This document shows positions 24,745-36,700 of a stretch of 64,000 bases of DNA, piece after piece. The notes under the pieces were generated by a model. The model had not been told where the DNA came from. It searched no databases and was given only the letters and a program-made list of their open reading frames with translations. The first letter of the stretch is position 1. Each line of letters starts with the position of its first letter. Source of the DNA: Atherinomorus stipes (lineage: Eukaryota > Chordata > Actinopteri > Atheriniformes > Atherinidae); contig JALJCO010000100.1 of NCBI GenBank assembly GCA_023101725.1, forward strand, positions 1-64,000, read 5' to 3'. Both the position numbers and the translations under genes were made by a program.

Positions 24745-27700
24745 GTGAGTGTCACATCTGAGGAGGTGTCGCTTATTTCCATGTGAACTTATGAGCGGCC
24801 CCCTATCTTGACCTCTGACCCTGCTCCTCAGGCAGAGGTGCAGTGCCCGGCCGAGTGCTCCTGCAGCCCCTCACCCCCGCCGTGCCCACCGGGCGTCAGC
24901 TGGGTGACTGACCGCTGTGGCTGCTGTAAGATTTGTGCTCGGCAGTTCAACGAGGACTGCAGCGCCTCTGAACCCTGCGATCACATCAAGGGGCTGCGCT
25001 GCCACCTGGGGGCTGGCGGGGACCCCGAGAGAGGACTGTGTCGAGGTGAGGAGGGGGGTCGTGACACATGACGTGCTGCATATTTCATCCGTTGTTGGAT
25101 TCATTCAGATTTTATCCTTGTGCACATTTTTATTTACCTTAATTTGGCTTTTAGGGTTGTGGTGTCTGGTTTTAAGCATGTTCAGTGGAAGGAGGGTCCA
25201 CAAGTTATGAAGGTGCATTGTGGGAGAAGTTTGTTCAGTCCTGCATCTTTTTGAAGTATTTTAGAAAAACAAAACCTTAAAGTAAAAGTTGGAGTGGCTC
25301 CAAGTCATTTTACAGTCTTCCTCAAAATTATTCATACTCTCCAATTAAAGAAAAGGCTAAATTCATGACAGTAATTCACATAACAGGAAACTAAAGAAGC
25401 TATTGATAAACAAAAATTTACAAAATTATCATTTAGTAAAGGAAATTACTGCTTTTAAATTGCGCTTGAAAATAAACAAAACTGTCCCAAACACTTTAGG
25501 TCAGCTTTCCCATGAACATGGACCAACATACCTGTCAGCAGGTGCAGACGTCTGATTGGACGTTACAGAAATCACCTGATTGCAGTGATTGTTTCAAAAG
25601 GCTGCTCAACAAAATGTAGCTTCGTAGCCCCATCATGCTTGTTTTTACTTGTTTTATTTTTTGTGTTTGTTTTTAATATTTCTGTTGAACCACAATTAAA
25701 AATCAATGTTATGATTTTCATAGCATTTTTATTTATTCATTACTTTTGTCAATTTAAACTTATTTCACTGACAGCAATTTTTTTTCCTATTTAATTGGAG
25801 GATAAGAATAACTTTGAGGACGACTGTATGCCAATGATGTTTTCTGCTTTTTCCCTCTACACTGTAAAAAAACTATAATTTCACAGTTAGGGTTTTTTTC
25901 TCTATTAGTTCAGTTTGTTCCTTTGATTTTAAACATGGTGGAATAGCATTAGACTGCAAATTTTGATAAATAACATAAAAACCTGTAACTGTGTAAATAC
26001 ATAAAATTTCCATTATTTTAAAAAAAAGGAATATAATTTCATTTCATATAAAAGAAAGACTGTTGTACATTTTTAAATTAATCATATTACAAAAATGTTA
26101 TAAAAACAGTGAAACCAATAGATTGAATATTGAATATTGTGAATATTGAATAATGTTGAATATTTTTTAACTATAAATTTATTTATTCGTTTTGTTTTTT
26201 ATTAATTTGTATATTAATTTAAACTGTTAGTTATACTGCAATTATAATGTCAAGCCCCCACCCCACCACTGCTACTACATGCACCAAAACATTTGCCATG
26301 AGACATGAAAAAATGCAATGCATTTGGGGGGGTGGTGCTACTTTTTTGTTGTTACTTTAAAAAAATATGCCCATTTTAGAAATGCGAAAACTATACCTTT
26401 TGGCCTTGCTGGGCCCCCTGGCATAGCCCTGAGCCCCCCCCCCCCCCCTCAAAGACTGTAAAAGAAAATGGACGAAGTATCGGTCACATCTGAAGAGAGG
26501 AAAGTGAAGCCAGAGTTGGGCGTTTCCCACAGTCGCCAATCTTTTTGTGTTGCGTGTGTCGTCAAATACGAATGTGGGCGAAGGCAAAGCCGCTCAAAGC
26601 CTTGAGGCAAATGATTGACAGCCAAGCTAATGCTAACCGAGCTAATCTGAAGTGAATAGGAACAAACAAAGATAGACGATTTAAAGGTAAAACAAGCTCA
26701 GACTTGCTGTTAACCAGCTAAAAACCACCGTTGTGCAACTCTGCTACAGGCTCCTTCCTGGGAGCTAGCAGGGAGCTAACTATTAACCTCCACAGCTAAA
26801 GTCAGCATCCAGCTTGCCGCCTGTCAATCAAAAGGACACGCCCCCAATTATGTGTAATTTCAAGATTAAATAACATCTAAACAGATGAGTTATAAAACAA
26901 TTCACCCCCCTTACAGTTGATATGAAGGTAAACGTGACCTATTAAACCTAAAATGATTTTTTGAACCAGGCTGTAAGCATGTTTATTCTGCTGTAAGCAT
27001 GTTTATTCTGTTGTAAGCATGTTTATTCTGCTGTAAGCATGTTTATTCTGCTGTAAACATGTTTATTCAGTTGTAAACGTGTATATCTGCTGTGAAGTTG
27101 CCTTTTTTACATGGGAGTCTATGGGGATTTGCTGTTTTGGAGCCCCTAGTGGATGAAGAAAGAACTACAATTATTTAACTTGACTTCTGGGCTTCACTCT
27201 TCTCCAGCAGAGTTTGCTCCTTGGTTATAATGCAGATTGCAGATATAGTACATACAGGTACTTGTGTTGGTGTAGAGGTTAAAGAAGTGGACTTGGGGTT
27301 GGAGGACCCAGGTTCAAGTGACTGGTGATGAGGGTAAACCACTGTGGGTCTTTAGCTAAGTGCTGTCGTCTTTTTTTATACATTAAAAAGCTAAAAAAAA
27401 AAAAAAAGAGAGAGAGAGAAAAGATCCCAAGTAGATATATGCTGTATTTATGTTATGTTATATTTTTTCCTGTTATTTTACAGTATTTTTCTGAGAGATA
27501 CTGTGAAGAAGCTGCAGCTGCCAGATTTTGCCCTTTTCCCCTTCGTTATTTTTTCTGTTACAGTACGTATTGAGGAATTTACCACAGCTGTGTTTCTTGT
27601 TTCCCCTCCTGTCGACAGCTGAAGCCCACGGTTTGCCCTGCGCCTTCAACGGGCTCGTCTACCAGCACGGTGAGAACTTCCAGCCCATCTGCCAGCACCA

Positions 27701-30700
27701 GTGCACCTGCATGAACGGGGTGGTGGGCTGCATGCCCCTCTGTCCTTACCAGCTGCCTCTGCCCCGGTGGCGCTGCTCACGCCCCCGGCTGACCGTACCC
27801 ACCGGCGGCTGCTGCGAGGAGTGGGTTTGCGATGACGACAACCACATCAGCGAGAAGCCGCAGGAGGCGACGCGCACGTCCCTGCCAGACGACCGGCCCC
27901 ATCCCAACCACATCAGTGCCCTGCTGCAGCCTTGGCACCCGCTCACAGGTTCAGGTAAACATGGCAGACTTTCTTCATCCTCAACAGGAAATACGGTCAG
28001 AGAGAAGCTTTTCATGTCACCGGCCACAGTAGTGAAACATTTTCAGACAGCCGATGAGCTAGGGCCTAAAATCAATATCACAATGTATTCAGCAGTTCAC
28101 CTCAGTAACGATAAATGGATGATAAATCGTTACAGACCGTACATGTTCAGCAAAGAGATATGAACACAGCCGACCGAAAACAACCAAAAACACTTTTCAT
28201 TTTAATAAAACACTGATGCTCTGCCCTTACTGGAACTTTATGTGACTTCTAGTTTGGCAGATACCTTACAGGTTCCTCAATAAACACCCAGGAGGCAGTA
28301 GATGTTTTAGACATTTATGAGAAGTACTGTGAAACTGAAATGAAATGAAATGAAATGAAAAATACTTTATTCATCCCCGAAGGGAAATTCAGTATTGTAA
28401 AAGCTCACTTTTTTTTTTTTTTAAATAAATAAACAAAAAGTCAGTTAGTCTTGTTCTTTAGGGTGATGGTTGCTGGCAGGAATGAATTCCTGTATCTCTC
28501 CGTCCTACAGTGAACTTGACGCAGCCTCCCACTGAACACACTCTGTTGATTCTTCACCGTGTTGTGGAGAGGATGGGAAGTGTCCTCCATCATCTTCATC
28601 AGCTTGTGAAGCATTCTTTTTTGAACGATCAGCTCCAGCGGCTCCAGAGTTATCCCCAGCACAGAACCAGCTTTCTTGATCAGCTTGTTTAGTTTCTTCA
28701 AGTCTCTGGTTCTGATGCTGCTGCCCTCAGCAGATGGCTGCAAAGCTAATTGCACTTTCTACCACAGACTTATAGAAGATATGTAACATCTTTTTGCAGA
28801 CATTAAATGATTTTAGCTTCCTTAAGAAGTAGAGTCTGCTCTGAGCTTTCTTGTAGATGTAGTCACAGTTGCATTTCCAATCGAGTCTGTTGTCCAGCTG
28901 AACTCCAAGGTATTTGTAGTTCTCTACCACCTCCACCTCCTCTTCCAGGATGTAGACAGGACTGTGCTGCTTATTCTTGCTCCTCCTGAAGTCAACAATC
29001 ATCTCTTTAGTCTTGCTGGTATTTAAGATGAGCTGATTGTTACTGCACCATTTCACAAACTGATTGACCAGTTCCCTGTATTCGGCTTCTTGTCCATCAC
29101 TAATACACCCCACAACAGCAGAGTCATCAGAGTATTTCTGCAGATGACAGGACTCAGAGTTGTACTGGAAGTCTGAGGTGTACAGTGTAAAGAGGAATGG
29201 TGAGAGTACAGTCCCTTGTGGTGCTCCAGTGCTGCTGACCACCATCTCAGACACACAACCTTTCAGTCTCACAAACTGTGGTCTGTTTGTGAGGTAGTCG
29301 TAAATCCAGGTGGTTGTGGAGGATCCACCTGGAAGTTATGGAGCTTCTGACATAGCAAAGCAGGCTGAATAGTATTAAATGCACTTGAAAAATCAAAGAA
29401 CATGACCCTCAAAGTGCTGCCTGACTGGTCCAGATGAGAGTGGGCTCTCTGAAGCAAGAAGATGATGGCGTCTTCAACCCCAACCCCATTACGATATGCG
29501 AACTGTAATGGGTCCTGAAAGGTGTTGACTTGCTTGTTGAGGTGAGCCAGTAAGAGTCTCTCCAGGACTTTCATGATGTGAGATGTCAGAGCAACTGGTC
29601 TGTAGTCATTTGGTTCAGCTGGTTGTGGTTTTTTAGGGACTGGAACAAGACAGGATGTCTTCCACAGCACAGGAACTCTGTTCTGTCTCAGGCTGGTGTT
29701 AAAAAGGTGCTGGAGAACCGGACATAGTTGTTCTGAGCAGGTCTTGAGAACTCTGGGACTGACACCATCTGGACCTGCAGCCTTGTTCCGGTTCAGTTTT
29801 TCTAGTTGTTTCTTGACCTGGTCACAGGAGACAGTCAGGCTGGAGGTGGAGGCAAAAGAGGTCTCAGGATGTCCTGATGTGGAGGGAGATGAGGCTGTGT
29901 TCAGGTCCATGACTGAGGTGCAGGGTGACAGAGTGGAGGTGGGACAGGAAAGCTGTGAGCTCATGGAGGGTGTGTGGAATGTTGGGTTGTCGGCAGGGGG
30001 GGAACTGAACCTATTGAAGAACATGTTCAGTTCGTTAGCTCTGTCCAGACCTCCGTCAGTCTGGTCCCCCTTTAGCTTGAAGCCAGTGATTTTCTTCATT
30101 CCCGACCATACATCCCTCACGTTGTTCTGCTGGAGCTGGCTCTCCAACTTCTTCCTGTAGTCCTCCTTGCACTTCTTAGTCTGTGTTTTCAGTTGTTTCT
30201 GTGTGGTCTTCAGTAGCTCCATGTCTCCATCCCTGAAAGCTTTCTTTTTGATGTTCAGCAGCTTTTTCAGGTCACTGGTGATCCAGGGTTTGTTATTGGG
30301 GAAGCACCTCACTGTTCTTGTTGGAACGATGTTGTCCACACAGAAGTTTATGTAATCTGTCACACACTCAGTCATGGTGTTGATGTCATCTCCATGAGGT
30401 TCACAGAGGACATTCCAGTCTGTGGCCTCAAAGCACCCTCTCAGAGCATCTTCAGCCTCAGTAGACCAGGTTTTAATCATCCTCCTAATGACTGGTTGCT
30501 GCTGAACGATGGGCTTGTAGGTGGAGGTGAGAAGAACCAGATTATGATCAGATCTTCCTAGAGGAGGCAGGGCAGAGGAGCTGTATGCATTCTTTGTATT
30601 TGCATAAAATAAGTCCAACATCTTATTTTCTCTGGTGGAGCAGCTGACAAACTGCTGGAAAGTTGGCAACGTAGCAGAGAGGGAGACGTTGTTGAAGTCT

Positions 30701-33700
30701 CCAGAGATCGCTATGAATGAGTTTGGATGCTGTGTTTGTAGTTTAGCCACGACGGAGCTGATGACATCACAGGCTGTCTCTGGTGCGGTACCTGGTATTA
30801 TATAAACCGCTACCAGAATAACACAGGCAAACTCTCTGGGTAAATAATATGGACGGAAACTCACAGCTAACAGTTCAATGTCTCTTGTGCAGATCTTCTC
30901 CTTGACAGTGACGTGTCCTGGATGACACCAGCGCTGACTGACCAGCACTGCAATTCCGCCTCCCTTCCGCTTCCCCGCTGAGCTGTATATTTCGGTCTGC
31001 ACGGACCGTCTTGAAGCCGTGTACAGACGCATTACAGTCCGGGATGTGTTCATGCAGCCAAGTCTCGGTGAAACACATGATACTGCATTCTCTGTACTCT
31101 TTCTGAGACCTTGTTAGCACTTCGAGCTCGTCCATCTTGTTAGCTAGCGATCTCACGTTACCCATCACAACAGTTGGAAGAAACGGTTTAAATCTCCACC
31201 GTTTTTCTCTCTGCCTTACCCCTGCCCTGCATCCTCTTGTCTTTCTCCTTAACTCCACTGGGATTTGACGTGTTATTTCGCTGAAAATCTTGATTTGGGA
31301 GAGTTTTAACAGTTGATCACGGTGGTAAACAATTTTTCCGTTGCTATGGATACACATCATAACAAGCAGTGAAAAAAGCCAATATACGAGGAAAAATCTC
31401 CCGAATTGCACACCGTTGAAACCAGCATAAAAAATCCTCCAAGAAAAACCTAATCTGACGAATAATGTCGATAAAAAAGACAACTATATTAGAAAAAAAC
31501 ACAAAAGTTAAGGGAGAGCTTTCACAAATTGCAGCTACCTAGCAGCGCATTCCAGAAATACAAACATACAAATGTACATATTAATTCATATTGATAAATA
31601 TGTATGCAAATTAATAAACTTAAATTAGATTCTTATTTACATGTGAGCAAATATTACTTTGTGCCCATGAACAACACAGTGATGAGTTTTCCCATTAGTT
31701 ATGCTGCGTTCCATTTTCCTCGGAACTGGGAAGTGGGAACTGGGGGGTGACGTCACACCCGACCAACTTGCGTTCCAGCTCACTGGTCGGAAAACCAGTT
31801 AGCAGCCTAGCAAAACAACGCGTTTGCTAAGGCTATTGTTATTAGCCGTTGTTGGCACAGCTGGCGTTGTTGTTCACATATACGACATGAAAAATGTGAA
31901 TTACACAACAGCAGCTTCCCCCTACATCTGTATAAACCAAAACTACGTGTACGATTGATTTATGCAACAAAATATAAGTAAGAAGTGTAAATAAATGTAA
32001 CATTACAGGAGCTTCTAAAACTGCTAACACAGGGCGCGGCCATCTTTAAATCTGAACTCGGAGCTGTGAAAGTTCTCCGACTTTCCGAGTGGGAAATCCG
32101 ACTTCAGGGGGCCGTTCCAGTTGAAACTTCCTACTCGGAACTGGGAATTTCCGACTTCCGAGTTGAAATGGAACGCAGCATTACACATACACGACGATCG
32201 ATTAGCATGAATGCTAACTTAACATTGAAAAACCCATAGATAGGCTAACACAATTAGCATCGCTACCGTTTTCAAAACGTTTAACACAAACAACATTCCT
32301 TCAAGCGTTTATCACTTTATACTGACACCAAATAAACTTCACTTATCATTTAAAGACATATGCTATGTACAGAAACGTGCAAAAGACGAAGAAAAACACT
32401 TGTTTACAGTGCAGGAGTGTCACGCTGCATAAACTACGGCAAGTCTGAGAGAGAAAAAAGTCCTGTGCAGCAATTCCTCTGTGGGCTTTCAAAAAGGGGC
32501 AGCACGCCGAATATACCAACATGGGCAAAATTACGTTGGCTATTGCTGTAAATTTAGGTGTCGGTAAATTACTGATTGTTGAGCCCAAAGACTGTAAAAA
32601 AAATATGGATGTAGTATCCGGTCTCATCTGAAATGGGGAAAGTAAAGCCAGTTGGGCGTTTCCCACTGTCGCCATCTTGGCTTGCCAGGTGTGTCGTCAC
32701 TACCGGAAAATGCTAAAATGGGCAAAAAGCAGCCTCCAGGCAAATGATTGACAGCTGACATACACTGAGCTAAACGCTAACTGAGATAACTCGAAACTAA
32801 CAGGAGCGAACAAAGATAAAGGTAATAATGCGTTCCAGTTGTCTCGGGATTCCGAGCGGACGCGAGTTGGTGACGTCATTATCAGGTATTTTGTGTTCCA
32901 GTTGCACCAACTCAGAGAAAAAATAGAAATCTCCAATAGAGCCTATTTGTGAGCTAGAAAATAACACATTTCTAACTAGAAAAATAACACAGACGTTATA
33001 ACATGTTACCATGACAACAGGTAATTTCAGTGTGTGCTTAATAAACAACACATAATCACGGTGCGTTTTAAAGAAAAAAAGACCGCTGTGAGACCGTTAA
33101 ATTCAATAACAACAACTCGATGCTGTTTACATTTGGAAATTATGATCAGAAAATCTCTGATATAGAAGTTTAATAAACACAACAATGGTGCTGGAAGTCG
33201 CCATCTTTAAATCTACAATCTCGGGGTCCACTGCAAATTACGAGCTTGTATCTTGGAAAAACAATTTCTTCACATCACTTCTTGTAAAATTACCTCGAAA
33301 AAATGAGTTACGAGACAACTGGAACGCACGATAAGACTCGCTTAGACTTGCTAATATCTAACTAAAAACCGCCGTTGTGCTGCTCTGCTACAAGCTGAGA
33401 CCTTACTGAGAGCAAACAAGGCGCTAACTAGGAGCCACCGGTCGGCATCCGGTCTGCCGCATGTAAATCAAAAGGACACGCCCTTAATTATGTGTTATTT
33501 CAACATTAAATAACATCTAAATGGATGAGATAAAACATTTCAAACCAGGCTATAATGCTGCGTTCCATTTTAACTCGGAAGTCGGAAATTCCCAGTTCCG
33601 AATAGGAAGTTTCCACTGGAACGGCCCCTTGAAGTTGAATTTCCCACTCGGAAAGTAGGACAACTCTCGCAGCTCCGAGTTCAGATTTAAAGATGGCTGC

Positions 33701-36700
33701 GCCCAGTGTTGGCAGTTTTAGAAGCTCCTGTAATGTTACATTTATTGACACTTCTTACTAATATTTTGTTGCATTAAATCAGTCGTACACGTAGTTTTGG
33801 TTTATACAGATGTAGGGGGAAGCTGCTGTAGTGTTATTCACATTTTTCATGTGGTACATGTGAACTACAACGCCAGCTGTGCTAACAGCGGCTAACAACA
33901 ATAGCCTTAGCAAACACGTTGTTTTGCTAGGCTGCTAACTGGTTTTCCGACCTGTGAGCTGGAACGCAAGTTGGTCAGGTGTGACGTCACCCCCCAGTTC
34001 CCACTTCCCAGTTCCGAGGAAAATGGAACGCAGCATAAATGCATTTATTTCTACCATAAACACATTAATTCCTGCTTTTAAACATTTTTATTCCTTCTGT
34101 AAACACGTTTATTCCTGCTGTAAACATGTTTATTTCAGCTGTAAACATGTTTATTTATGCTGTAAACATATTTATTCTGCTGTAAACATGTTTATTTAGG
34201 CTGTAAACATGTTTATTCCTGCTGTAAACATATTTATTTAGGCTGTAAACATGTTTATTCTGCTGTAAACATGTTTATTTAGGCTGTAAACATGTTTATT
34301 CTGCTGTTAACATGTTTATTTAGGCTGTAAACATGTTTATTCCTGATGTAAACATGTTCATTTCTGCTGTGAACATATTTATTTAGGCTGTAAACATGTT
34401 TATTCCTGATGTAAACATGTTTATTTATGCTGTAAACATGTTTATTCTGATTAAAATTTTATTTAGTTAAAATGTTTTTTAAAAAATTGGGTAAAAAATT
34501 TTGCCAACATTCCCTGTAAACATGTTTATTTAGGCTGTAAACATGTTTATTTCTGCTGTTAACATGTTTATTTAGGCTGTAAACATGTTTATTCCTGATG
34601 TAAACATGTTCATTTCTGCTGTGAACATATTTATTTAGGCTGTAAACATGTTTATTCCTGATGTAAATAAAAAAAAAAAAGAAAAAAGACATATTTATTT
34701 AGGCTGTAAACATGTTTATTCCTGCTGTAAACATGTTTATTTAGGCTGTAAACATGTTTATTCTGCTGTAAACATGTTTATTTCTGCTGTGAACATATTT
34801 ATTTAGGCTGTAAACATGTTTATTCCTGATGTAAACATGTTCATTTCTGCTGTGAACATATTTATTTAGGCTGTAAACATGTTTATTCTGCTGTAAACAT
34901 ATTTATTTCGGCTGTAAACATGTTTATTCCTGCTGTAAACATGTTTATTTAGGCTGTAAACATGTTTATTCTGCTGTAAACATGTTTATTCCTGCTGTGA
35001 ACATATTTATTTAGGCTGTAAACATGTTTATTCCTGATGTAAACATGTTCATTTCTGCTGTGAACATATTTATTTAGGCTGTAAACATGTTTATTCCTGC
35101 TGTAAACATGTTTATTTAGGCTGTAAACATGTTTATTCCTGCTGTGTAGTTGGTCTTTTTAACATGGGAGTCTGTGGGGATTTGCTCTGTTTTGGAGCCC
35201 TCTTTAGAAGGAGCCTCACTGTTCTCCAGCAGAGTTTGCCCCTTGGTCCAGCCCTATGATGATCTCCTTGTCTTGTCTCCTCACAGAGACATCTGAGGGG
35301 TCACCCCAGCCACACTGTGTCCTGCAGACCACTGAGTGGACCCCGTGCTCCACCACCTGTGGGGTGGGCTTTTCAACCAGGGTGAGCAATAAGAACCCCG
35401 ACTGTCAGCTGGTGCGGGAGACCAGACAGTGCCAGATCCAGGACTGTGAGGCTCAGCTTCCTGCGCTCAGCAAGGTAACCGTCATGTGGACATGAAGGAC
35501 GCTCACAGAAAAAAACCATCATGCTTAAAGGAATAGTTCACCCACAGAACGATTTAACTTTATTTTCCACTTACCCTCATGGTGAGCAAGACTCTGGAGC
35601 ACTTTTTTAATATTTCAAATGCAACTGGAGATCAGGACGACTTCTCGTTTTCCCCCAACTTTCATATAATGGAGTTCGATTGAGCCCGAGCCAACAAGGT
35701 CCTTAGAAGTCCACAAAAACTTGTCAGTATTCCTCCATCTGCTCGTCCAATGTAATAGTGTCCTGAGTGGGTAGCGTCCAGAATTTACTGAAGCGTCTTT
35801 ACTTATTTTAGAGCTAAAAAGAAGAATATATTACTCCACGGAGCGCGCACCTGCGCATCCACGAAACTATGGAAGCCTCGGCGTTCAGAGCCAACGCTGC
35901 CGATAATACAAGCGTAGAAGAAGAAATTCACTGTTTACATTGTGTTAAGAGCAACAGAGCTGCAGACGAACTGGGACAAACACAAGAGGGGTTGGATGTT
36001 GATTTAAAACAAATGATGAAGGAAAAAGAGAACGCGCAATCTCGTCTGCCGCGCCTTCCGTAGTTTCATGAACGCGCATCGGCGTGCGCGTAAGAGATGC
36101 GATGTACTTCTATTTAGGCTCTAAAAATATACTAAATGGCGTAGTTTTGAGTAAATTATGGACACTACCCACTCAGGACACTTGGATTACATTGGACGAG
36201 CAGTATGGAGGAATATTAACAAGTTTTTGTGGACTTCTAAGGACCTTGTTGGCTCGGGCTCAATTGAACTCCATTATATGAAAGTTGGGGGGAAACGAGA
36301 AGCCTTCCTGATCGCCGGCTGCATTTGAAATATTAAAAAAGTGCTCCAGAGTCTTGCTCACCATGAAGGTAAGTGGAAAATAAAGTTAAATCATTCTGAG
36401 GGTGAACTATTCCTTTAAATCTGTCTCCGTCTCTCTGAAGGGAAGGAAGTGTCAGCGGACCATCCGTCCACGGGAACCGGTCAGCATCACCTTTGCCGGA
36501 TGCTCGACAGCACGACGGTATCGCCCGCGGACCTGCGGGCTTTGCAGCGACGGCCGGTCCTGCGCCCCCTCCCTCAGCCGCACCGTGCGGCTCCGCTTTC
36601 ACTGCGCCGACGGAGACCAGTTCCACAGCGTGATGTGGATCCAGCGCTGCAGCTGCAGGAGGAGCCTCCACGCGGACGACGGCCTCTCCCGCTTCACCCT

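Larger units (their letters stand above)
28337..31550 (-). mobile_element. Near full-length L2/CR1-like LINE in ccn1-like intron 3
   Basis: Antisense to the host gene. The 3' end (28337-28400) carries a (TTTCA)n microsatellite tail and the GAATTTCCCTTCGGGGATGA motif common at fish LINE 3' ends. The - strand ORFs encode an APE-type endonuclease and a reverse transcriptase. The 5' limit is approximate. The family belongs to the jockey-superfamily L2/CR1/Rex1 group, and I cannot name it more exactly. Confidence 0.9.
32580..35235 (+). repeat. Dispersed repeat family R1, copy 3 (expanded and interrupted)
   Basis: The R1 blocks are recognisable in order: TTGGGCGTTTCCCACTGTCG, CGAAACTAACAGGAGC, GAGACCTTACTGAGAGCAAA, ATCAAAAGGACACGCCCTTA and, after the array, GGGGATTTGCTCTGTTTTGG. 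Two MITEs (32826-33331 and 33556-34035) are inserted and the minisatellite has grown to over 1 kb (34039-35150). Confidence 0.88.

Noticed and set aside
27262..27330. Possible tRNA gene
   Set aside because: Only A-box and B-box-like segments are present, with no acceptor or anticodon stems. Better explained as a SINE head.
27955..28163. Extension of the ccn1-like exon 3 frame to a 211-aa protein
   Set aside because: It reads through a good donor (TTCAG|GTAAAC) into intron. Phase and domain order require splicing to exon 4.
29696..30355. + strand ORFs of 154 and 62 codons in intron 3
   Set aside because: Antisense shadows of the LINE reverse transcriptase and endonuclease.
35869..36281. Short ORFs inside ccn1-like intron 4
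   Set aside because: Belong to the foldback element, have no conserved domain, and related readings in other copies are broken.
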